NCBI RefSeq assembly: GCF_035046485.1
Contig: NC_085137.1
Span: 9,378,252 to 9,442,251, forward strand
Reading direction: 5' to 3'
Length of the DNA: 64,000 nucleotides
Source: Aedes albopictus
Taxonomy: Eukaryota > Arthropoda > Insecta > Diptera > Culicidae
Part shown: positions 33,601-43,116 of the stretch, piece by piece
Numbering within the stretch: the first letter of the stretch is position 1
Layout of the letters: every line of letters begins with the position of its first letter
The notes under the pieces: generated by a model
Database searches by the model: none
Seen by the model: the letters and a program-made list of their open reading frames with translations, nothing else
Told to the model about the DNA's origin: nothing
Translations under genes and position numbers: made by a program

Positions 33601-33967
33601 ATTTCTGACTCGGGAGATGACCTTCTCTTCTCTGATAGCATGCTTGGTGTCATATTGATACATCAGTTCTTATCTAATCAGTTCGATGCAGGATCTCCAT
33701 TGACCATTTCGTCACTGGAAAATATATATATTGTCTCCGTATCATTACAAGCAATTACTTTTCGCCAGCAGTTCTCAAAAAAATGGACGACACACAAAAT
33801 TAGTAATTTTGCTAACGAATCAAATTCCAAAAAGTAATCATTTTCCATAGCAAAATCAGCCATTGCCAATAAAGAAGTAGGTGTGGGAGCAATAATAAAC
33901 TCCAAAGTTTCCATAAACAAATCAAAAATTGCATAATTAATCAAAATTTCTCATTAATTTTGATTTT
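30649..33967. other. Noncoding intergenic DNA with a few small inverted repeats
   Basis: No gene is supported. A GC-richer island with two CACGTG boxes and GAGA-like runs lies at about 32410-32560. An inverted pair (agcatcagagaagagaaggg, about 32977; cttctcttctctgatagcat, about 33622) brackets 33000-33620 and may be the ends of an old TIR element. The rest is AT-rich without clear content. Confidence 0.45.
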
Positions 33968-34333
33968 TGAGCAATAAAAAATGTCGGAATTTCCACGAAT
34001 ATTCAATTACAATAACAAACTATATTTTTCCATCAAAAAAGTTTAAATTTTCCGTAAATACATATATCGGATTTTTTCATAACAAATTAAAAGAATTTGT
34101 CCGGTATAATGCGAACAGAAATGTAATCCCCATGGTAATCCCTTTTTAAAGTCCGAGGAGCGTTAGCGAGTTCGGACAGCAAGCAATTGTTTGTTAAATT
34201 GCACACATTGTTTTAGTCTTTCTATCATAGTTATATAATGTAATATGTTCGAAATTTTTTGTTGGAAAAAATATAGTTTTTATTGCTATTGTTAATTTAT
34301 TTGTGGAAATTTTGACATTTTTTTATTGCTCGA
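33968..34333. mobile_element. Foldback MITE, about 366 bp
   Basis: 'gagcaataaaaaatgtcgga' at 33968 and its inverted partner (ttttttattgctc, to about 34333) begin arms of about 85 bp. They continue through ...tttccac..., ...actatatttttcca. A short hairpin (gtccga...tcggac, 34151-34176) lies in the loop. Ends were judged by eye. Confidence 0.55.
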
Positions 34334-35081
34334 ATATTAATAGGACTCGTTTGTGTTTCAATGTTCATCATGTAAGTCATAAATGATCAAAGTTGGCTGT
34401 CGGATAATTATACCCTTTTCTAGAATCGCTCTAATTTTGTGTAGAATAGCCCGATCTTTTCCAAATTTAGACCACTGATACACAACTAGTTGATGAACTT
34501 ATAGTTAAAATTTGAGAATATTTGATGCCCTTTTCGAAAAGTTACAGCTAGTTGGACATTTTTTTAAAAGTGAAAATTTTACCTGTCCTAGTTATTTTGA
34601 GTATCCCCTGTCGAATACGCTTAGGGGAGAATTGATCCCTGTGAAGACTTGCTCCCCCCATATTTTCTCGGAATCAAAAACAATATGCTTCTAGCATAAT
34701 TTTTACAAAACTACTCGTGGACAATAGACTATATTTTGACTACATATTTTTCGATTGTATATTGCTTTTTTAGCGTCTGATGGTTTATATTCAGTCCTTC
34801 AGAAATCTAGTAGAAGTAGGCGATTCCGAAAAACCTCAATAACTTTGTGCAAATTAAACCAAATCGTGTCAAAATTTCACAGCACATAGTTTAAATATAA
34901 TACTATCAAAAGTATTCATTCGAATAAGGCTATCATAAACATGTTTTAATTAATGCAGATTAGTATACACAACAGGGACATGGGGAGACACGATCCCTCG
35001 AGGATTACATCACAAATTACACACACATTATAAATGTGAAAAATAAAATTCTGTTCGGAAGCTCCTATTTTTTTACTTGGA
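34334..35081. other. AT-rich DNA with a fragment related to the 23.1 kb element end
   Basis: Bases 34500-34615 resemble 23050-23175 (gagaattt..gatgc, gaaaagttacagc, tatcccctgt), so they are a remnant of the same repeat family. Nothing else is recognised. Confidence 0.5.
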
Positions 35082-35088
35082 ATTCTAG

Positions 35089-35340
35089 CACAAACAAACA
35101 GACGTAATACTCTGATAATTCCCAACGTACACCGATTTAACGGTCTTCTTCAAAATTCGATAGTTAGCCAACTGCCCAACCGTGGCGCTCGCATAGTTTT
35201 TGTTCGAGTTTGACGTTTGCTCACTACCGTTACCTAGTTGGTGGTCGGCCAAACATAGTCTTTTAGCATTGGGCGAATATGTTTCCGTGACTATGATTTG
35301 AATCGAAAAATGTTTGAAATGTTACGTCTGTTTGTCTGTG
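35089..35340. mobile_element. 252-bp MITE with 7-bp target duplication
   Basis: CACAAACAAACAGACGTAA (35089) and TTACGTCTGTTTGTCTGTG (to 35340) are inverted repeats with one mismatch. ATTCTAG flanks both sides (35082-35088, 35341-35347). The duplication length (7, or 8 with one mismatch) suggests an hAT-type origin. No coding content. Confidence 0.75.
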
Positions 35341-35361
35341 ATTCTAGTATGTATATTCAAC

Positions 35362-35982
35362 GATAAAATGTGTCAAATAATTATTATTTTAGTACAAATC
35401 ATGAATAGGGGGATCAACTCTCCCCATTTAGAAAAATTAAAGGTAATATTATAATTTAGTAATTAAAAGCAACTTTTCAGAATTTAACAATTTTCTGGCC
35501 AATAAAAATAAATGCTAATATACAATTTTAAACGATCTACGTTTAAAAAATATAATTTTCAAAACAAGTAGTGAAAGCAGTTCAGTAGAAAACGGTTAGC
35601 TACAACGTAAAAAGGAAAAAAAAATTAATGTTATTTAAACATAAAGTTATTGAAATGCAACTCAAATAAAAAAGCTTCAACTATCCTTTTGTAGCGTGTT
35701 TTTAATTTTTAGTGTAATTCAAAAAAATATTTTTTTTGCTATTAGACAAAAAATAGAACTAACGGTTTGCTAAAAATTCAGTACTTAGAAAATGGCCAAA
35801 GTTTACGCTCCATATAAATTTCGAAAATCGTGTGATTCTGAAGGGATGTGCGACAGTACCTAGTGCTAAAGTGTTCGCAGCCAAATCTATTTTTTCATCT
35901 GCAAAATAATTCCGCCGAAGAAGACAAGTGCGCTGGATTAACAACAAAAGCATCCAGAAGTTGTAGCGATTGAAGTATCGTA
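35362..35982. repeat. 621-bp direct repeat, left copy
   Basis: Starts GATAAAATGTGTCAAATAAT and ends GAAGTATCGTA. It is near-identical to 39215-39834, with only a handful of base differences and one length difference. It immediately flanks the antisense LINE at 35983-39214. The 64-codon minus-strand frame (35759-35953) is identical in both copies but has no recognisable product. Confidence 0.92.
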
Positions 35983-36277
35983 TCAGGTATCAGTAGGTCG
36001 GCTCTAGAGGCACGTTCTCCTCCATTTGGGAAATTTGTGCCATCGCCATGAACACGAGCCTATTCATCATTTACCTGACGGAGAAGGGAAGGAAAAAGGA
36101 TAGGAGATGGGAAAGGACAGGTAAGGGAATAGGATCGTCATACTCGCAAAAGCGTACCACAATGGGTTCACATAGCGTCCTGAAAAGGACACTGTAATAA
36201 CGCATAAGCGTGCCACAATGGGTTCGAACAGCGCCCTGAGAAGGGCACTGTGATAATGCATAAAGCGTAAAGAGAGC

Positions 36278-37608
36278 CTATAGCTCTTTACCACAGCGGG
36301 TCAAGAACAACAGAACGTCCTGAAGATTCAGGTTTCTGAAGTTAGTTTCACTTAATAAGTGTTTCCCGAGTACTCGGAAACGCAATTGCGCAAAAGCTGG
36401 ACAGTTACATATTAAATGATACGAAGTTCCATAATCGGATTCACAGCTATCACATGCAAATGAATCAGCTTGCTGAATATTCGCCATGTGATAACTGAGT
36501 CGGCAGTGGCCAGTCAATGCTTTGACCAGCATGCTGCAATTCTGCTTTGACAGATTTGTTAGATACTTTGCCACCCCTAGAGATGGCTCAGTACAATACA
36601 ATTTTGTTTGACGACATGACTCCAAACTATTCCAGTATTGTTTGTGCTGAGTGGCAGCCCAGGTGTCAATCTGAAGCTTCACCCAACACTTGGATACCGG
36701 AATAGCTGGCTCAGGGCCAATGAAGTCATGTGATGCTCCAGTGCGAGCTAACTCATCAGCCAATTCATTTCCAGCGATGGAAGAATGGCCAGGTACCCAT
36801 ACAAGGTGAACAGCGTTTGCTGAATTCAGCTCCTCAATTTGAGTTCGACAAGCGATAACTATCTTCGACCTGGAGTTGGCCGAAGCAAGTGCTTTAATAG
36901 CAGCCTGGCTATCTGAACAGAAGTATATTACTTTGCCCATTACGTGCTGCTGAAGTGCTGATTGCACTCCGCACATAAGAGCAAAGATTTCGGCCTGAAA
37001 AACGGTGCAGTGTCTGCCAAGTGAATAAGACTGATACAGCCTTAGCTCACGAGAATAAACACTAGCACCTGCTCGACCTTCGAGAAGGGAGCCATCAGTG
37101 TAACATACGATGCCATCTGAAATACTTCTCTCCAGATAACCAGATGTCCACTCTTCCCGGGAAGGGAATTTCGTGGAAAATGTCCTATATGGAAAATTAC
37201 AAGCAATTGTAAGATCACTTGGAGCAAGGACAACTTTGTCCCAATTCACCAAAAGTGGAAACAACGAGGTGTGTGTTGAACTGCGGTTCACAGGAGTTTC
37301 CTCTAGTAAACCGAGTACCCATAGACGGTAAGTGCAAGAAAGTGCTTCTTGTTTGAGATGAATGTGTAGTGGGACAACGTCAAAGAGAACTTCGAGCGCT
37401 GCCGTGGGAGTTGAAGAGAACGCTCCAGATATCGCCATTAAGCACATCCTTTGGAGATGGCCTAACTTTGATTGGACCGTTCTCACTTCGCCCTTTTGCC
37501 ACCACACAAGACATCCATAGGCCAATATTGGCCGAACAACAGTTGTGTAGATCCATTTGATATACTTGGGTTTTAGACCCCAAGTTGTACCAAAGGTTCG
37601 TCGTCATT
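36278..37608 (-). pseudogene. LINE ORF2, C-terminal part with RNase H
   Basis: The minus strand reads IKWIYTTVVRPILAYGCLVW and on into RNase H. VCYTDGSLLEGRAG gives the first Asp, FQAEIFALMCGVQSAL the Glu, YFCSDSQAAIKAL the second Asp, and HLVWVPGHSSIAGNELADEL the His/Asp pair. All four RNase H acidic positions look intact. The C-terminal CCHC-like segment CDSCESDYGTSYHLICNC is present. A TGA at about 37606-37608 separates this from the upstream RT frame (MAFGK, stop, RRTFGT), so the copy is broken. RNase H removes the RNA template during LINE integration. Confidence 0.82.
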
Positions 37609-38642
37609 TCCCGAAGGCCATACAAGCTTTCTTGATTCTGAACTCAACATGAGGTATCCAGGAAAGCTTGGAATCAAGAATGACTCCAACGTACTTTACC
37701 TGTTCAGTCACATCGATTTCAGAATCAAAGAGACGCAACACCATTACGGTTTCGTTTTTTCGTAAAAAGAACAATAGATGTTTTACTCGGATTTACCGAA
37801 AGGCCATATTGACGACACCAACCCTCAACTACCTGAAGAGCGTTTTGCATCAGGTCGAAAAGGGTGCTGATGCACATACCGACTAACAATGTTAGGTAGT
37901 CGTCGGCAAAACCATAAGTAGGAAAACCGCTATTATTGAGTTGCCTCAATAGCGTATCTGCTACGAGATTCCATAAAAGTGGTGATAAGACTCCCCCTTG
38001 GGGGCATCCACAAACACTCAATTTCCTAATCGCCGCTTGACGCAATGTCGAGAAGAGATGTCGGTTTTTGAGCATTTGGTGAATCCAATTGGAAATCATT
38101 GGAGATATACCATGACCCCGTGCGGCTTCCAATATGGCATCGAAAGGCACGTTGTCAAAGGCACCCTCGATATCTAAGAAAACACCGAAGCAGGATTGCT
38201 TTTGAGCGAATGCCTCCTCAATATCGTAAACAACTTTGTGTAAAAGAGTCACAGTGGACTTTCCAGATTGGTAAGCATGTTGGTTCACATGAAGTGGCAC
38301 ATTGGCCAGATAAACATCACGGATGTGATGATCCACAATGCGTTCTAAGCATTTCAGAAGAAAAGAGGTCAAACTGATAGGTCTGAAGCTCTTTGCTTCT
38401 TCATACGACGCGCGACCCACTTTCGGAATAAACTTCACAGTAATATCCCGCCAGGATTTGGGAATATACCCTGTAGCAAACACCGGATTCACAAGGTTTC
38501 CTAAATAGAAATTCCCCTTACGAAAGTAAGGTTCTTGGACTAACGCCACTTGGGCTGTACCATTTTGCATAAGTCTACAAAGATTGATCGTTGCTGTTCT
38601 TTTGTGCTGAAGATTGATCTGAGCTATCCTAACCGTAGCCAC
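37609..38642 (-). pseudogene. LINE ORF2, endonuclease start fused to reverse transcriptase
   Basis: The minus strand from about 38642 begins with an APE-type endonuclease N-terminus (VRIAQINLQHKRTATINL, VALVQEPYFRKGN). After about 55 residues it jumps in frame to mid-RT (GYIPKSWRDITVKFIPKVGR). The RT goes on through SFRPISLTSFLLKCLER, GVFLDIEGAFDNV, GCPQGGVLSPLLWNLV, FADD (YGFADDYLTLL) and GLSVNPSKTSIVLF. A frameshift near 37750 moves the frame to LRLFDSEIDVTEQVKYVGV. Most of the endonuclease and the RT N-terminus (several hundred residues) are deleted, with the frame preserved at the junction near 38480-38510. Confidence 0.82.
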
Positions 38643-39214
38643 TACCCAAACTAGGCAAGATTAAACTCTTAACAATCACAGCACAAAAAAGAACAGCAAC
38701 AATAAAGCCAGATCGGTATCGAATTGAGTGCGCCAAAGGCGAGGATGCACAGAATACACTGTGTAAAACGCATAATGCGAAACCATATAGGTGAAAATCT
38801 AAACTAATTAATAACATCTTCATAATCCCGCCCTTATTCAGCCTCAAGTATGAGATTGAAGAAGGGCAGCTGATTGTCTCGGAGAAACACAAGGTCCACC
38901 GCGCTATTGCTCCGGTTAGCACAGTAAGGGCAAATACTGTGGAGGGTGCCCTGGTACTCCACAGGCTCCGTTTGCGGTTAGGTTTTTATTAGACCCCCCT
39001 AGCCATTCATTCCTAGGCACGGTAAGCATAAAGCCGCATAACACCATGAATTAGGGGTCACCTGATTAGTGGATTCCTACCACTGGAACAGGCGGTCCGT
39101 AGTGCTATTCTTAGCCAGTTGAACTAACCCCTACCGACACTACACAGCTATCTAGGCTGATCGGGAAAAGAAGTTGATATTGGTGATCAACTTCATACGG
39201 GCCCGAAAAGCCTT

Positions 39215-39834
39215 GATAAAATGTGTCAAATAATTATTATTTTAGTACAAATCATGAATAGGGGGATCAACTCTCCCCATTTAGAAAAATTAAAGGTAAT
39301 ATTATAATTTAGTAATTAAAAGCAACTTTTCAGAATTTAACAATTTTCTGGCCAATAAAAAAAAATGCTAATATACAATTTTAAACGATCTACGTTTAAA
39401 AAATACAATTTTCAAAACAAGTAGTGAAAGCAGTTCAGTAGAAAACGGTTAGCTACAACGTAAAAAGGAAAAAAAATGAATGTTATTTAAACATAAAGTT
39501 ATTGAAATGCAACTCAAATAAAAAAGCTTCAACTATCCTTTTGTAGCGTGTTTTTAATTTTTAGTGTAATTCAAAAAAATATTTTTTTTGCTATTAGACA
39601 AAAAATAGAACTAACGGTTTGCTAAAAATTCAGTACTTAGAAAATGGCCAAAGTTTACGCTCCATATAAATTTCGAAAATCGTGTGATTCTGAAGGGATG
39701 TGCGACAGTACCTAGTGCTAAAGTGTTCGCAGCCAAATCTATTTTTTCATCTGCAAAATAATTCCGCCGAAGAAGACAAGTGCGCTGGATTAACAACAAA
39801 AGCATCCAGAAGTTGTAGCGATTGAAGTATCGTA
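39215..39834. repeat. 620-bp direct repeat, right copy
   Basis: Near-identical to 35362-35982. It ends exactly where the next LINE's 5' region begins (gtggaaagtgctttttgag). It is either a very long target duplication of the antisense LINE or part of the 5' leader of the CR1-like LINE duplicated by another route. Confidence 0.92.
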
Positions 39835-40043
39835 GTGGAAAGTGCTTTTTGAGCGATTATTGTCGCAAATTGCTTTGCCCGTAAACAGATTTCGTGGCTA
39901 TACCCCTTCAGATTTCTTCAATCGCCTGCTTTCACTTGTCATTTCTTCAAAATGTCGCTGAGTGCTGGAATGGTTACTCGATCTGATGACCTCACCAAAA
40001 ACGATGATGGTGAGATAGTGAGCCTGGAGATCTGTGGAATAAG

Positions 40044-40727
40044 ATGCAATCGATGCTCAGGACTACCAGCGAGAGAATTGAGACGAAAATCGAGAGCTGT
40101 AATGCGGCACTGGAGAAAAGAATGTCGAACATCGAAGATAAGCTAACGGCTGTGCGGGAAGAGTGTTCGGATAAAGTTGCCAAGCTAGAAGATGCTATAG
40201 CTGATGTATGCGCCGATGTTGATCTTGCTGCCGAAGCTGCTTGCCGTATCGAGAAGAATAGGGATCTCGTTTTCTCTGGTATTCCATTCCAAAGTCGTGA
40301 GGATCTGAGCGATATATTTCGCAAAATTGCTGTCTCAATTGGATTTGATGAAAACAACCTTCCGATCGTTTGTCTGCGACGTATGACCCGAGAGCCGATA
40401 TCATCGGGTGCATCGCCACTCATTCTCTGCGAGTTTTCTCTTCGCCAGGAGAGAAATGAGTTCTACCGCCAGTATCTCTCAAAACGTTCGTTATGCCTGC
40501 AAAACATTGGCTTTGAGAGTGCAAACCGTGTTTATATAAACGAGAACCTAACAAGCAATGCGAGACAAATTCGGGCCGAAGCTATCAAGTTAAGAAAATC
40601 GGGACAACTGGAAAATGTTACTACTCTGAACGAAGTTGTTTTTGTTAAACGGAAAGGATCGGAAGCCGCATCTGCAATATTTCCACTCCAACAGATTGCT
40701 CCACGAAGCAAAACCCTTACCTCATAA
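40044..40727 (+). CDS. LINE ORF1 protein (coiled coil plus RRM-like domain)
   Basis: The product has 227 residues from ATG 40044. Residues about 8-60 form a coiled coil (SERIETKIESCNAALEKRM, VAKLEDAIADVCADVD). Residues about 72-180 (LVFSGIPFQSREDLSDIF, VCLRRMTR, LILCEFSLRQERNEFY, RVYINENL) look like the RRM-type nucleic-acid-binding domain of LINE ORF1 proteins. Such proteins trimerise and coat the element RNA. A short alternative frame starting at 39952 (MSLSAGMVTRSDDL) may be the true N-terminus, now out of frame. The frame from 40044 itself is intact. Confidence 0.7.
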   Translation: MQSMLRTTSERIETKIESCNAALEKRMSNIEDKLTAVREECSDKVAKLEDAIADVCADVDLAAEAACRIEKNRDLVFSGIPFQSREDLSDIFRKIAVSIGFDENNLPIVCLRRMTREPISSGASPLILCEFSLRQERNEFYRQYLSKRSLCLQNIGFESANRVYINENLTSNARQIRAEAIKLRKSGQLENVTTLNEVVFVKRKGSEAASAIFPLQQIAPRSKTLTS

Positions 40728-41355
40728 AATATTCTTTTCCTACCTACTTTTTCCTTGATTCCATTCCTAGTTTTACTCCATCAATCCATCGACTCCTGAA
40801 AGTTAACAACAGTTTTACCTATTCTTTGCAATATCATTCTCCTGGTCCTTGTTTATCCGTGAATTATTTCCTGATCTTATTCCGTGAATCCATTCCTTCC
40901 TAAAAGCTTGTAGCTGCCTCTGCCGGGATTATATAATGGGTATGTTTGCTGCTGTTGGTGTACTGCTGTTGCTGGATTGCTGTTGCTGGGTTGCTGTTGC
41001 TGGGATGCTGTGCTGGTGCTGTTGGATTGTTGCTACTAATTGGGATTATCATACATCCTGAATTCTCGGCTATTCAGTAGAGAACTTAACTTGATATGAT
41101 TTGAATTGAATGTGTTTTGGAAGATTATGCATTTCTATATGAATTAGATTTTGAATTGCTTAATGAATCAGTATTTTGAAATTAGATTTGCTATATTAGT
41201 TGATTTGGCTGCGACAAAATTGAGATCGATGATTCGTCGTATGCTATGGATTATGTTTAGTTTTAAGTGGTGGTTCTCTTTTGCTATAGATTACTCTTTT
41301 GCTGTTGGTTTTGTGGATGGATTCTTCTTGAAGTATTTTGAACTCTTAATTGACA

Positions 41356-42141
41356 ATGGATGATACTATGGTTTCCAGCGGCAATATCTCTGACAATAAC
41401 ATAATTTGTAAAGCTGTAGTCAATGCCGTGCTGCAAAAGAACAATCTCAATATTGCCCACATAAACGTGCAAAGTTTGTGTGCGCGCAGATTTAATAAAT
41501 TTGAGGAGCTTAAAAATATGCAACCGGATTGTAAGATAGATATTGCTTGTTTCACAGAAACTTGGCTTAATAGTACAATTAGTGACGCCATGATAAACAT
41601 TGAGGGTTTCCATCTTATTCGGAATGATCGAAACCGGCATGGGGGAGGAATCTGTATATACTTGCGAAAAGACTTGACTTATCGACTGATCAGGAAATCA
41701 TTAGTAAACATGAATGGTTCATCTAATGCTACCGAATATTTGATTTTAGAAATCCAAGTAGGTAATAATCGTTTACTACTAGCTGTTTATTACAACCCCC
41801 CTGAAGTCGACTGCTCTGATTTGCTACAGAATCATATTAATGAATTTTCTTTCAGATTTTCCTCTACCTTTTTCGTTGGTGATTTGAATACCGATCTCCT
41901 TAAAGAAACTAGAAGATCTAAACTTTTCAACGATGTAGTTGCAAGTATGTCTTTTAAAGTTGTAAATTATGAGCCTACGTTCTTTTTCAATTCGGGAAGT
42001 TCGCTATTAGACTTGCTGTTAACAAATACACCTGATGAAGTACTGAAATTCAGCCAGATTTCAATGCCAGGCATGTCTAAACACGATCTTATTTTTGGAT
42101 CGTTGAATTTTTCAAAGCTGGATAGACAATCCGGTTACTAG
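41356..42141 (+). pseudogene. LINE ORF2 part 1: APE-type endonuclease
   Basis: Starts at ATG 41356. Endonuclease motifs in order: NIAHINVQSL (catalytic Asn), IACFTETWLN (metal-binding Glu), GGGICIYLRKDL, FFVGDLNTDLL (GDxN) and MSKHDLIFG (SDH-type motif with K in place of the middle residue). A TAG at 42139-42141 ends the frame after DRQSGY. The following DNA still reads YRDYFNFDNASLIDAFF, so the stop is a mutation, and a frameshift follows near 42187. The domain nicks target DNA to prime reverse transcription. Confidence 0.82.
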
Positions 42142-42181
42142 TACCGCGATTACTTCAATTTCGATAATGCATCCCTAATCG

Positions 42182-42809
42182 ATGCCTTTTTTCGAAATTG
42201 ACTGGAACAGTTATTTTTGTATTGATGACCCGAATATTCTTACTGATATGTTGAATAATCATTTTAGTTTACTACATGACCAATTTTTCCCATTGAAATT
42301 TCGAAAGTTTCGCAAAAATCCCTGGTTTAATCAAGATATTGAAAAAGCGATAATCGAAAGAGATTTAGCATATCGCAATTGGAAGCGGTCGAAAACTGTT
42401 GAGAATAAAACTCAATACAAAAGATTGCGAAATACTGTGAATTCAATGATTTTCAATGCTAAAGCAGCCTACGATCGCCAGAGGTTAAATCTGTATCTCC
42501 CTAGTAAACAGCTATGGAATAATGTAAAGAATCTTGGAATTTCAGCGAAAAATTCTTCATCTGTTGTTTGTGAGCATTCCGTGAATTCCATCAATGATTA
42601 CTTTTCATCAAACTTTTCGGCTCTAGGTAATGAAAGAATCCAGTTTTCTTCAAATGATAACGGATTTCGCTTCAGACCAGTGTTGGACTATGAGATAATA
42701 ATTGCAATATTTAATATCAAATCTAATGTGACTGGCTTTGATGGAATACCCATAAGTTTTCTGAGAATTATAACTTCCTATGCCTTACCTGTTTTTGAAC
42801 ACCTTTTTT
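42182..42809 (+). pseudogene. LINE ORF2 part 2: linker and RT N-terminus, cut by Gypsy
   Basis: Continues in the next frame: FFEIDWNSYFCIDDP, KFRKNPWFNQDIEKAI (the PWF motif of the CR1/L2 linker), AYRNWKRSKT and ITGFDGI-like VTGFDGIPISFL (start of RT). It ends at PVFEHLF where the LTR begins. The frame resumes at 48109 with NSIISASKFPSNW. Open apart from the insertion. Confidence 0.82.
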
Positions 42810-43105
42810 TGTACCGTGGTAACCGGACGGTGTTCGAACCGGTGTCCCTACATCAGGGAATGATAACGCGCACGATTAGACGGTTAAAACTAATTTATTT
42901 GCGACACGTTAAAACGGTACAACAATTTATCGCGAGACGTAAACAATAACTAAACTACTATGGACAACAATACACAGACACAGAGCACAAACGACAACCA
43001 AGTTAAAATTCATTGATGCGCTTCTATTGCATCGCGCACGACAGTAGTGCTCTGTCTTGTGCGAGCTCAGCGGCGCGGTACACCGCAATCGGGTTGTCCA
43101 CAACA
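42810..43105 (-). repeat. Gypsy 3' LTR
   Basis: In plus-strand orientation TGTACCGTGG...CCACAACA, 296 bp, same sequence as 47813-48108. In element orientation it starts TGTTGTGGACAACC and ends GGTACA. Confidence 0.93.
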
Positions 43106-43116
43106 TCTCCCCTCTT
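43106..43116 (-). promoter_or_regulatory. Gypsy polypurine tract
   Basis: AAGAGGGGAGA (minus strand) abuts the 3' LTR and overlaps the stop codon of the gag-pol frame. It is the expected plus-strand primer. Confidence 0.8.

Larger units (their letters stand above)
35983..39214 (-). mobile_element. Antisense LINE with RNase H (I/LOA/R1 group), 3.2 kb, internally deleted
   Basis: The insert lies exactly between the two 620-bp repeats. In element orientation it has a 5' leader (39214 to about 38643), a fused endonuclease start and RT (to 37725), an RT tail and an RNase H domain (37525-36278), and a 3'UTR with two tandem copies of about 58 bp (about 36147-36258). RNase H in a LINE places it in the I/LOA/R1/Loner assemblage. 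The exact clade needs a tree. Confidence 0.8.
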
